Shown piece after piece: positions 53,658 through 62,429 of a stretch of DNA of 64,000 nt (within the stretch, counting starts at the first letter, position 1; each line of letters opens with the position of its first letter). The notes under the pieces were generated by a model that was not told the origin of the DNA, made no database searches, and saw only the letters and a list, made by a program, of their open reading frames with translations. The position numbers and the translations under genes were made by a program. This DNA is from Flavobacterium sp. SUN052. GTDB taxonomy: Bacteria; Bacteroidota; Bacteroidia; Flavobacteriales; Flavobacteriaceae. Location: the NCBI RefSeq assembly GCF_028867935.1, contig NZ_JAPQNS010000001.1, forward strand, positions 1,426,001-1,490,000. The letters run 5' to 3'.

Positions 53658-54232
53658 CAGGAAAGAAGCATCAAGACCCAAACGGAGGCAAAATCGCGCA
53701 GGTGGTCGCGTAAAAAGGCAGTCGACCGGGCGAGGTGATACTCGATCGTTTTCTCGGAAAGGCCAACCCGCTGGGCTATTTCCCGGATAGTCAGGTGTTC
53801 GAAGCGGTTGAGGATAAAAATCTCCCGTGTTTTATCGGGTAGTTTGGCTAGGGCTTTTTGTAATGCCTCGCTGAGTTCGTTTAACTGAACGGCTTCAGTA
53901 GTAGCGAAAACTTCGGCCGGAAAAAACTGCTGTAGCTGGACCAGATAATGCTCTTCCTGAATGTTGCGCCGGATATAGTCGATCATCAGGTTTTTCAGTG
54001 ACACGCCCAGAAAGGCAGGCAGATTGCTAATCCGCAACGAGTCCCGTTTCTGCCAGAGCATCACAAACAGCTCTTGGGCTAATTCTTCGGCAACTTCTTT
54101 ACGCCGAAGTTTACGGTGAGCAACCACATACATGTTGTACCAATACCGGTCATACAACTCCCGAAACGCCTGCTCATCATCATTGCGGAGCAGGTTCAAC
54201 AGGTCGTTGTCGGTGAGTGATTGCGAAGACAT
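53657..54232 (-). CDS. ECF RNA polymerase sigma factor of the FecI-like Bacteroidota type
   Basis: The 191-residue protein has sigma region 2 (about 10-75, AFRELYDRYWYNMYVVAHR and EELAQELFVMLWQKRDSL) and region 4 (about 120-180, LPDKTREIFILNRFEHLTIREIAQRVGLSEKTIEYHL split in description), with a short linker, as in ECF factors. It precedes FecR and a SusC with STN domain and should drive their expression, and probably that of the two FAD oxidoreductases, when the transporter senses its ligand. A promoter-like sequence lies at 54252-54280. Confidence 0.95.
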   Translation of the reverse strand: MSSQSLTDNDLLNLLRNDDEQAFRELYDRYWYNMYVVAHRKLRRKEVAEELAQELFVMLWQKRDSLRISNLPAFLGVSLKNLMIDYIRRNIQEEHYLVQLQQFFPAEVFATTEAVQLNELSEALQKALAKLPDKTREIFILNRFEHLTIREIAQRVGLSEKTIEYHLARSTAFLRDHLRDFASVWVLMLLS

Positions 54233-54251
54233 TGAGCCGGTGTTTTATTCA

Positions 54252-54280
54252 CAAAGGTGCAAAAAATTGCAAATTACCAA
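54252..54280 (-). promoter_or_regulatory. Candidate promoter of the ECF sigma gene
   Basis: On the minus strand TTG (54280-54278) is followed after 18 bases by CACCTTTG (54259-54252), one mismatch from TAnnTTTG. It ends 20 bases before the start codon at 54232. Confidence 0.5.
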
Positions 54281-54319
54281 CACCCGGTATCCCTCACCTT
54301 TCTTTTCATACGGTAGCCC

Positions 54320-56485
54320 TTACATAGGCAAATAGACGCTAAAGGTAGCTCCCTGACCCGGTTGGCTCGTGGCTGTGATGACACCCCCGTGGTTAGTAAC
54401 TACCTTTTCGCAGATAGCCAAGCCAATTCCAGTACCGGCAAATTCGTTTTTCCCGTGCAACCGCTGGAACACCTGAAAAATACGGTCCAGGTACTTTTCT
54501 TCAAAGCCAATGCCATTGTCTGATACCTCGAAGCAATAGTAAGACTGAGCCCAACGCGCTGGTTTAGCGGTGATCGGTAATTGCTCCGCCGTAATGAGTT
54601 GCCCCGTAATCGTAATTACCGGAATTGTATCGCGACGACGAAATTTCAAGGCATTCGTCAGCAAATTCTGTATCAGTAACCGAAGCTGAGGTGCATCTCC
54701 GATTAGGGTTACCAACGGGCTCACTGTTATCTCTGCTCCTGTTTCCTGAATCAACAGGTCTAAATCGTTCAGGACGTCCGCAATAACTTCCGTCAAATTC
54801 ACCAATGCATTAACCTCACGCTGCGAAGCAATCCGTGAATAGGCCAGCAGGTCCTGAATAAGGGTTGACATGCGGCTGGCAGCCAATTGCATCCGGTTCA
54901 GATAGTCTATTCCGTTCCCTAACGATTCGGCGTACTGACTTTTGAGAATATCGCCAAACTGCTGGATCTTACGCAGGGGTTCCTGTAAATCGTGGCTAGC
55001 CACGTAGGCAAATTGTTGCAGGTTATTGTTGGATCGGGTCAGCAAGCTGTTAGCCTCTTCCAGATCAGTATTGACAACCGCATATTCCTCGTTGCTGGCT
55101 TCCAATTCTTCAATAGAGGCTGCCAGCTCTTCGTTGGTTGCTGCCAGCTCTTCATTGGTTGCTGCCAGTTCCTCGGTCCGGAGCTGAACTTCGCTTTCAA
55201 GGGCTAGTTGAAGCTCTCGCTGCATCGTTATATCCTGGGCGGTCCCATTCATTCGGATAGCTTTTCCGGTTTCGTCGTAAACGACTTTTCCCTGCGCGCG
55301 CAGAATGCGTTTCTTGCCCGTTTCGGGATGAATAATCGTATATTCCTCATCATAAATTCCGTCCGACTCGGGATTCAATGCCCATGCCACAGCACTCGAC
55401 ACCCGTTCCTGATCATTCCCCTGTAGAATTGGAATCACCTCTTGATAGGGATGCTCTGCGGGGTCGTAACCAAACCACTCGATCATCCGGTCAGAATATA
55501 TAAGCCCATTAGTAGCCACATCGATACTCCATGTACCCAATTCCGCCAGTTCTATCGCACCCCGAAGCGATATCTCTGCTTCTTCCAGCTTTTGGTGGGC
55601 TAATACCTGCTTTGTTACATCAAAAGCAGTATCCAGAATAGCGTAAACCTTTCCAGTAGAATCAAACAACGGTTTGTAGGAAAAGTCGAAATAATAGACC
55701 CCTAGCACTCCATTTACACTTAGCTCGGCCCGGGCAGCCTTTTGCTCCACCATTTTACCGGTATTAAAAACCTGTTCCAGCAGCTTAGGGAAGGGTTGAC
55801 CAATCATTTCCGGCATCACTTCCAGCATGGGCTTGCCCAGTACTCCATCACCTTTCCCCCAGTAATCAAGAATAATTCGATTGGCTATCTCAATACGCAT
55901 CTCAGGTCCCGCATACATGCAGGTACCTACGGGCGATTCTTCGATGAGGGATCGAAACCGGGCTTCACTTTCTTCGAGCTTTTGGATGCCCTCCACCGCC
56001 TTCGTTGTTTCAGAACACGTTACCAGAACGCCATTTACCTCTCCCGAATCGTCAGTAAGCGGGCTAAAACTGTAGGTCCAATACGCATACCCCATCTGCC
56101 CATCGCGGTAAAGCGGTAGTTTTTGATCTTCAAACCAAACCGCTTCACCACCAGCCATAATATTGTAAATCATAGGGCCAATAACAGGCCACGATTCAGC
56201 CCAGCTTTGTTCGCCCCGCTGACCCAGTGACGATGGATGCTTACCGTTGTTACCTAGACTCGGCCGAAAGGCATCATTGTAGAAAGTTATGAGTTCTGGC
56301 CCCCAGAATATGAGCATGGGAAAGCGGGATGTCAGCATCATGCTGATCAGTGTACGCAGGCTGGAAGGCCATTGATCGAGCGTATCTAATGGGGTGGTTG
56401 ACCAATCATAGAGACGAATGAGTTCACCCATCTCTCCACCGCGTGCCAGAAAAGAAAAGCTATTCGATTTGTCAGTCGGATTCAA
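54320..56485 (-). CDS. PAS-domain sensor histidine kinase
   Basis: The 721-residue protein has no membrane helix or signal peptide, so it is cytoplasmic. Three PAS-like domains follow one another (about 15-165, 175-295 and 300-430); between about 430 and 490 lies a signalling coiled coil of seven-residue units (ELAATNEELAATNEELAAS), coded by near-identical 21-base repeats. The HisKA domain holds the phosphorylated His498 (VASHDLQEPL), and the ATPase domain (about 595-721) has NGIGF and GTGIGLAI. It is an orphan: no response regulator lies near. The first PAS region matches those often seen in CheY-linked kinases of this phylum, but the signal is unknown. Confidence 0.92.
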   Translation of the reverse strand: MNPTDKSNSFSFLARGGEMGELIRLYDWSTTPLDTLDQWPSSLRTLISMMLTSRFPMLIFWGPELITFYNDAFRPSLGNNGKHPSSLGQRGEQSWAESWPVIGPMIYNIMAGGEAVWFEDQKLPLYRDGQMGYAYWTYSFSPLTDDSGEVNGVLVTCSETTKAVEGIQKLEESEARFRSLIEESPVGTCMYAGPEMRIEIANRIILDYWGKGDGVLGKPMLEVMPEMIGQPFPKLLEQVFNTGKMVEQKAARAELSVNGVLGVYYFDFSYKPLFDSTGKVYAILDTAFDVTKQVLAHQKLEEAEISLRGAIELAELGTWSIDVATNGLIYSDRMIEWFGYDPAEHPYQEVIPILQGNDQERVSSAVAWALNPESDGIYDEEYTIIHPETGKKRILRAQGKVVYDETGKAIRMNGTAQDITMQRELQLALESEVQLRTEELAATNEELAATNEELAASIEELEASNEEYAVVNTDLEEANSLLTRSNNNLQQFAYVASHDLQEPLRKIQQFGDILKSQYAESLGNGIDYLNRMQLAASRMSTLIQDLLAYSRIASQREVNALVNLTEVIADVLNDLDLLIQETGAEITVSPLVTLIGDAPQLRLLIQNLLTNALKFRRRDTIPVITITGQLITAEQLPITAKPARWAQSYYCFEVSDNGIGFEEKYLDRIFQVFQRLHGKNEFAGTGIGLAICEKVVTNHGGVITATSQPGQGATFSVYLPM

Positions 56486-56599
56486 CGTAGAATAGAGTTA
56501 AGCGTTTGCAAGATAATCAACCCTACTTAGTTGACTAACTGACAGTCGCTTTTCTTTTCCTGTGGCCTCACAACGGCGGTTTTCCTCGATCTACCCCAG

Positions 56600-58216
56600 T
56601 TATTTTGCTTTACCAGCCGCTGTTCGCGGAATAAACTCAATAAAATCGACCCGGGCTGTTTCGGTGCCGTTGGCCATCCCGACGAGTTCAATTTCATCAC
56701 CGGTGTTAATTTTCACATTCGGAATGGTCTTCCGTTTCCAGCAGTCAATATCTTCGGTTAGTCTCCACGATGCCTTTTGTTTACCGGCAACCGATAGAGC
56801 GAGATTGCCCTGACCACCTTTTTCATCGGCATACGACACCACAATGTCATACATCCCCGATGGATTTGTAAAGGCGGATTTTGCGGTTCCTGTCGTGCTC
56901 GTCTGTACACAGGGTTCAATCAGAAACTTGTCGGTTTTATAGCCCGTCAGCGTCATGGTTTCAACTTCCATACCCATGATGGGTGTAAAACCCGCAACTC
57001 CTGCTTCACTCAGTCCATTACGGACAGCCCGCAACAGCGAAAACGGCGAACCATCATAGTGCTTCACGCCGATTCCCTTTGCCCCTCCGTCTACGGAAAT
57101 CTTGATGCTTGATTTTACAATTTCTGGGGTTGTGAGTAAGCGGGTTGGTACGCCGGGGATGATGGGAATGTCATTACCCATAAAGTATTTGGTAGTAGCA
57201 ATCCGGGACTTGCGATCTGATTTCTGATAGCCGTTTTGCTCCGTATGTGTCGATAAATGCACCGAGTTGATGTTGTTTTTCAGTTCTTCAAGTGCCAGTC
57301 CCGATGTTCTGTCGTTCAGGTCATTCAGGCGAAAATCAATCTTCGGGTTAATCTCATGGAGCTTGTCGGTCACCAATTTATAGATTTCGGTGGTCGACGC
57401 TTTGCGGAAGTTCCGCCAGTTATCGAGCTGGGGTTGCGCATACGGATTGTCTTTCAGAACGGGAATGGCGGCTGCCATATCGAAACCCATTGCTTTGGCC
57501 TTGCGCTGACACGATCCGCAGAAACACGTACCCCCTTTTACGGGATCGTCGGACCGGCTAAACAACAGCATACAGGTTTGAACGTAATCGACATCGTAGT
57601 TTTTAGCTAAATCGCCGTACAAGGCCACCAGGTATTCACGCACGTCAGGATGATTGGTGCAGGGGCGCTCAACCGGATTGTTGTTGATGTCGCGCTGTTT
57701 AAACTCTTCATGCTGGTTCAGGTATTCAACCGGAATATAGGTATGGGAAACCTCTGCTCCTGCCCTGAGCCCTCGCGCATGGGCTTTATCCAATACCAGT
57801 TTCAGCCAGTCGGTTTCGTTGAGCCAGGCATGCGCTGAAAACATCGGTTTAATTCGGCCGTACAGATCCATTTGGGGACGGAAATACGCTCTGGAATCTT
57901 CGGCGTCCCACTCTCGCCGAACCGGATTATGGTTGAACGTAAACGTGCCAGGCAGTTTATCGTTATTAAAAGGGCGGTGCTCCTGGTGCATCACAGCCAG
58001 CATATACACCGAATTGATACCGGCAATGCCCGTCATATTGTCGAGAATCTGATCAATGCCTTCATCGTGTACCTCCCAGGGGTAAATGCTGCCGGTAACC
58101 TCAAAATTTGGCGCTGGCACATTGGACCGCTTGGCAACCTGTGCATTCAGTTTGGCCGTACACAGCAAGGCAAGCAATACGGCCGTAGTTTCTATACGGA
58201 AAATGAATCGTTTCAT
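56600..58216 (-). CDS. Exported TIM-barrel protein, glycoside-hydrolase-like, with C-terminal beta domain
   Basis: The 538-residue product has a signal peptide (cleaved after LNAQ, residue 26). Residues of about 35-400 look like a TIM barrel of the hydrolase-like kind (IYPWEVHDEGIDQIL, AHARGLRAGAEVSHTYIP, CTNHPDVREYLVALYGDLAKNYDVD), with a CxCxxC motif at Cys231, Cys233 and Cys236 that is typical of several uncharacterised GH-like families. A C-terminal beta domain (about 415-530) resembles a carbohydrate-binding module. I cannot name the family or catalytic residues. It lies 41 bases after the lactate-permease-type gene, on the same strand as the GH92 genes. Confidence 0.75.
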   Translation of the reverse strand: MKRFIFRIETTAVLLALLCTAKLNAQVAKRSNVPAPNFEVTGSIYPWEVHDEGIDQILDNMTGIAGINSVYMLAVMHQEHRPFNNDKLPGTFTFNHNPVRREWDAEDSRAYFRPQMDLYGRIKPMFSAHAWLNETDWLKLVLDKAHARGLRAGAEVSHTYIPVEYLNQHEEFKQRDINNNPVERPCTNHPDVREYLVALYGDLAKNYDVDYVQTCMLLFSRSDDPVKGGTCFCGSCQRKAKAMGFDMAAAIPVLKDNPYAQPQLDNWRNFRKASTTEIYKLVTDKLHEINPKIDFRLNDLNDRTSGLALEELKNNINSVHLSTHTEQNGYQKSDRKSRIATTKYFMGNDIPIIPGVPTRLLTTPEIVKSSIKISVDGGAKGIGVKHYDGSPFSLLRAVRNGLSEAGVAGFTPIMGMEVETMTLTGYKTDKFLIEPCVQTSTTGTAKSAFTNPSGMYDIVVSYADEKGGQGNLALSVAGKQKASWRLTEDIDCWKRKTIPNVKINTGDEIELVGMANGTETARVDFIEFIPRTAAGKAK

Positions 58217-58257
58217 CGCTCTTCGATTGGTTTAGGACAGATTTTTCATTCACACCG

Positions 58258-60027
58258 TCAGCTTGCCAGGTTCGGCGATTGTGGCTTTCGCCGGGTCATA
58301 ACAACAATGGTTATTGCCAGCACAAGCAACAGAACAACCAAACCAAGCAGGTACGTGTATCCGCGAGTGACGTCGGGCGTGGCCGTGGCTTTGGTGTTGC
58401 TGAGCATTTCATAGACCGGAATAATACCACTGACGAGGTATGCCTGGGCCAGCGTAATGAGGCAGATGACGAGCAACATAATAAAGCTGTGCTTCACGGT
58501 AAACCGGAATAGTTGCGACTCCTGCCCCACTAAATCACCAGCCGCAGCCGCCACGGCAATGGATTGGGGCGAAATCATTTTGCCCACAACGCCCCCCGAT
58601 ACATTGGCGGCAACGGTCACCACCGGGTCGACTCCAATGGACTGAGCCGTGGCATACTGTAGTTTACTGAACAGAGCGTTGGCCGAGGTGTCGGAGCCAG
58701 TAATAAAGACACCTAGCCAGCCTAAGACCGGCGCAAAAAATGGAAACAAAACGCCCGTGTTGGCCAGCACAGCCGCCAGCGTTAAGGTGATACCCGAGTC
58801 ATTTACGATATAGGCGAACCCCAAAACCGCAGCAATGGTCAGGACCGGGAATTTTAACTGGTTCACCGTAGCAACAAACACCTTTAGCCCCTCGGCGTAG
58901 GTTAGCCCAATGAGTGGAATGGCAATCAGATCGGCAATTAATATGGCCGTGCCAGCCGCCGACAAGTAATTGACTTTAAATATCTTAGGCAGCAGATTAC
59001 CATCTTTATCCTGAATAATATTGTGCAGTCCCGGCACTTCAAACTGAAATAGCCCGACGGAGTTCAGAACATCCTTTATGGGTTGAATACCCCAGGCAAT
59101 CACCATAATGGTGAGCACTATAAACGGCGACCAGGCTCGCAGCAGTTGTCCACTCGTGTACGACACATTCGCGTTAAACGTGGGGGCAGGCTCATTGGCA
59201 AAGCGCCATACCTGTTGCGGTTTCCAGAACCGGAGAAAGCTCATCAGGCACACAATGGAACCCAGGCCAGCGATCACATCGGGTAGTGCAGGCCCTAAAT
59301 AATTGGACGAAAACCACTGTAAAAAAGCAAATGAAACACCCGAAACCAGCACGGCCGGTAGAATCTCCCTGGCCTTTTTAAAGCCAGCAATGATCGTTAC
59401 CAGGTAAAAAGGCAGCAGTATTGACAAAATGGGCAGAGTACGGCCAACCATTTGTGATATGGGCAGCTCGGGAATCCCCGACACCTGTGAAGCTACCGTG
59501 ATAGGAATCCCAATAGACCCAAACGCAACCGGGGCGGTGTTGGCAATCAGGCAGATCCCCGATGCATACAGTGGATTGAACCCTAAACCAACCAGCATGG
59601 CCGCTGTGATGGCAACTGGTGCCCCGAAGCCAGCCGTCCCTTCCAGAAACGAGCCAAACGAAAAGGCAATTAACAAGGCCTGCAACCGTCGGTCGGAGGT
59701 GATGGAGGCCATGTAGTGTTTGATGATTTCGAACTGACCACTTTTAACGGTTAGGTTAAAGAGAAAAACGGACATGATTACCAGCCAGCAGATGGGAAAC
59801 AGACCGTAAAGAGCTCCGTGACCAATGGATAGAATGGCCAGCTTAACCGGCATTCCATACACCAGAATAGCAATGAAAGTGGCAATGACAATCGCGATAA
59901 GGCTAGCCTGGTAACCCTTCATTTTCCGGATGATCAACGCCCAGAAAATAAAGATGATGGGTATTGCCGCGACCAGTACAGACAGGACTATGTTGTTCAG
60001 TGGGTCGATAACCTGAGTCCATTTCAT
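58258..60027 (-). CDS. L-lactate permease (LctP) family transporter
   Basis: From the ATG at 60027 the product has 589 residues and about twelve to fourteen membrane helices. The LctP signature FGSFLEGTAGFGAPVAITAAMLVGLGF and the later FITGSDTSANALFSKLQ and GGVVGKMISPQSIAVA segments (described in pieces) are plain. LctP carriers bring in L- or D-lactate or glycolate with a proton. A longer frame from 60108 overlaps the upstream GH92 gene and has no membrane segment. Its place between glycan-degrading genes suggests that the transported acid is a sugar-derived one, but that is inference. Confidence 0.92.
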   Translation of the reverse strand: MKWTQVIDPLNNIVLSVLVAAIPIIFIFWALIIRKMKGYQASLIAIVIATFIAILVYGMPVKLAILSIGHGALYGLFPICWLVIMSVFLFNLTVKSGQFEIIKHYMASITSDRRLQALLIAFSFGSFLEGTAGFGAPVAITAAMLVGLGFNPLYASGICLIANTAPVAFGSIGIPITVASQVSGIPELPISQMVGRTLPILSILLPFYLVTIIAGFKKAREILPAVLVSGVSFAFLQWFSSNYLGPALPDVIAGLGSIVCLMSFLRFWKPQQVWRFANEPAPTFNANVSYTSGQLLRAWSPFIVLTIMVIAWGIQPIKDVLNSVGLFQFEVPGLHNIIQDKDGNLLPKIFKVNYLSAAGTAILIADLIAIPLIGLTYAEGLKVFVATVNQLKFPVLTIAAVLGFAYIVNDSGITLTLAAVLANTGVLFPFFAPVLGWLGVFITGSDTSANALFSKLQYATAQSIGVDPVVTVAANVSGGVVGKMISPQSIAVAAAAGDLVGQESQLFRFTVKHSFIMLLVICLITLAQAYLVSGIIPVYEMLSNTKATATPDVTRGYTYLLGLVVLLLVLAITIVVMTRRKPQSPNLAS

Positions 60028-60070
60028 AAAGTTGACTGCATTAATATGTAAATTGTATAGTGGCTGGCAA

Positions 60071-62374
60071 TTAGTTCTGCATATCCCATTTGGCATCGGT
60101 TTTTTCACCCATCTCCAGCTCCAGCGTGCCGCCCCCGAGCAACTCCTCGTGGCTGAACGAGAGCGACTTTAACGGCTTGCCGTTCAGCCGCGCCGACTGG
60201 ATGTACTTGTTGCGCCGGGAGGACTTGGGGGCCGACACGGTGAAAGTCTTGCCGTTGGGCAGGTCGATGCTTACTTTGGTAAACAGCGGGCTGGTGATGC
60301 TGTAGCGCGGCAGACCGGGCGTGGTGGGATAAAAACCCATCGCCGAGAAGACTACAAACGACGACATCGACCCGCCATCCTCATCACCCGGCACCCCGAA
60401 AATGGTATCCTGAAACCAGGTGTCCAGCAACAGGCGCGTGTATTTCTGGGTTTTCCAGGGGGCGTTGGTGTAGTTGAAGAGATAAGGAATAAAGAAGGTC
60501 ACCTGGTTACCCATGGCAAACTGACCGATCATGCCCGTCTGGTTGGGCCATTTCTCCCAGAACACGGGTTTGCTGCGATCGAGCCCTTCTCGAAACAGCT
60601 GGTCGAGTTTCTGCTCCATTTTATCGGGGCCACCCAGCAACTCTCTCAACCCCTTCACGTCCTGCTGCACATTCCACAAATAGCTCCAGCCGTTATTCTC
60701 GTTGTAGTAATCGAACCCATTATGGCCCCCGTCGAATTTGGGATCGATATTGATCCAGTTCCCCTTGGCGTCTTTGGGCATGAAGAAGCCTATTTTCTCC
60801 TGCCAGAGGTTTTTGTAGTTCTGGGCTCGGGGGGCGTATTTTTTATAGACATCCTGTTTCCCAAGCTCTTTTCCCAGCTCACTCAGTGCCCAACTATCAT
60901 ACGAATCGCCAAGGGCAATGGCTACAGCTGACCGTTTCTGACCGGGTTTCTGTGACGCAAAAGCATCAGTTTCTTTTTCGTCGGGGTGGAGGGCTGGATA
61001 ATAGCCTTTTGTATAATAAAATTCTTCCAGATCGCCTTTGGGGCCATTTCTAAAGGGAAGCATGGTGGCCTGCTCGGCATTTTTAAGCATCCCTTCGAGG
61101 GCTGTTTTCACATCGAAATCACGAATCCCCTTGCGGTACGCATCCAGAAACATCACCGACGATTTGAAACCGAACATACCCGGTCGGTCGCCAAAAGGTC
61201 TTGGATATTCGGGCATCCAACCGTTTTGCTGATACATGGTTACGTATGATTGCAGCATGTCGGCTTCCCGTTTGGGGTCCAGAATGGTCCGCAACGGATG
61301 CAACGCCAGGTAGTTGCCCCAGGTGTAATCGTCATTATAAAAAGGACGGGTGGCGTCATGTACCTGTTTATCGGCACCACTGAAGTATTTCCCGTTTTCG
61401 GAAAAGTCGATCATGCGGACGTAGCAGCGGTAGAGGGCCGTATAAAAGCTTCGTTTCTGCGCTTCGGTGCCCCCTTCAACTTTCACCTGTCCAATTACTT
61501 TCTCCCAGGCGGCTTTCCCTTTTGCCTTGAGCTGCTCAAACGAAACATTCGTGAGTTCTTTCTCAAAGTTTTTCTTTGCCTGCTCGGGGCTGACAAACGA
61601 AACAGCGTAACGAAACTCCTGCACCGGTGCATCGTTCTCGGCATAAGTGGCATAAGCGCGTTCGCCGGGCATTTTCTTAGGCTTTTCGGGCACTGCACTT
61701 ACGGTGTACTTGCCCCAGTCTTTTTCGCCGTCTTTTTTACCGGTTTGTGGCTTCCCCGTAAAAACTCCGTACAGATACGCTGTCCCCTTTTGGTCGTGAA
61801 TCACATCGACTACGTTTTCTGTCCCGATTACCGTAGTGACGTTCTGAAGCTCGTATTTGCCATTGGCGTAGTGATGCGATAGCAGCAGGTTTTTCTTCAC
61901 GCCAGCCGGAAACGTAAACCGGTAGATACCCGTTTTTTCGCCTGCCGTGAACTCTGTCAGTACATCGTTATCGGTTAGTTTCACCGAATAGTACCAGGGC
62001 TGGGTCACTTCCAGATCATGGTCGTAGGTCAATCGACTATACCAGGCAGTATCGGCCAGGCTTCCGGTCGATGGTTTTATAGCAAAAATCATCTGGGGTG
62101 TAATGATGTTCTGGCAGAGCATCGGAAAGTCGGTGATCTGCATGTCCAGATGGTCCTGCCGACGGGGAAACACACGCACCATCTGGTTGGGCAGATGAAC
62201 AATTGGCCGATTGGTATTTAGTAACGGCGCGACGTTTCCAATGGTAGGGTCAATATAGTCGATCCCCGAACGGCTTACTTTTTTGGGTTGCGCCAAACTG
62301 AATTGGCACAAAGCAGTGGCAATAAACAGACTTGTTAAACCTGTTCTGAAGAGACCTTGGTGTAGCAGGAACAT
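60071..62374 (-). CDS. GH92 family alpha-mannosidase, copy 1
   Basis: The 767-residue product has a signal peptide (ending FSLAQ near residue 29) and a full GH92 domain: IDPTIGN at the start, FYTALYRCYVRMIDFSENG, the DDYTWGNYLALHPL segment, GFDYYNENNGWSYLWNVQ and the PGDEDGGSMSSFVVFSAMGFYP active-site block. GH92 enzymes are calcium-dependent exo-alpha-mannosidases that strip mannose from N-glycans or yeast mannan. The C-terminal third is nearly identical to the adjacent upstream GH92 gene, including at the DNA level, whereas the rest is more diverged. Confidence 0.94.
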   Translation of the reverse strand: MFLLHQGLFRTGLTSLFIATALCQFSLAQPKKVSRSGIDYIDPTIGNVAPLLNTNRPIVHLPNQMVRVFPRRQDHLDMQITDFPMLCQNIITPQMIFAIKPSTGSLADTAWYSRLTYDHDLEVTQPWYYSVKLTDNDVLTEFTAGEKTGIYRFTFPAGVKKNLLLSHHYANGKYELQNVTTVIGTENVVDVIHDQKGTAYLYGVFTGKPQTGKKDGEKDWGKYTVSAVPEKPKKMPGERAYATYAENDAPVQEFRYAVSFVSPEQAKKNFEKELTNVSFEQLKAKGKAAWEKVIGQVKVEGGTEAQKRSFYTALYRCYVRMIDFSENGKYFSGADKQVHDATRPFYNDDYTWGNYLALHPLRTILDPKREADMLQSYVTMYQQNGWMPEYPRPFGDRPGMFGFKSSVMFLDAYRKGIRDFDVKTALEGMLKNAEQATMLPFRNGPKGDLEEFYYTKGYYPALHPDEKETDAFASQKPGQKRSAVAIALGDSYDSWALSELGKELGKQDVYKKYAPRAQNYKNLWQEKIGFFMPKDAKGNWINIDPKFDGGHNGFDYYNENNGWSYLWNVQQDVKGLRELLGGPDKMEQKLDQLFREGLDRSKPVFWEKWPNQTGMIGQFAMGNQVTFFIPYLFNYTNAPWKTQKYTRLLLDTWFQDTIFGVPGDEDGGSMSSFVVFSAMGFYPTTPGLPRYSITSPLFTKVSIDLPNGKTFTVSAPKSSRRNKYIQSARLNGKPLKSLSFSHEELLGGGTLELEMGEKTDAKWDMQN

Positions 62375-62429
62375 ATTCCGTTTAGGGTTAAAGGCGGTTC
62401 GATCAAATGCACTCAGGCACCCACGCGGG

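Noticed and set aside
60028..60108. Longer start of the lactate-permease-type gene
   Set aside because: It would overlap the upstream GH92 gene and has no membrane segment.
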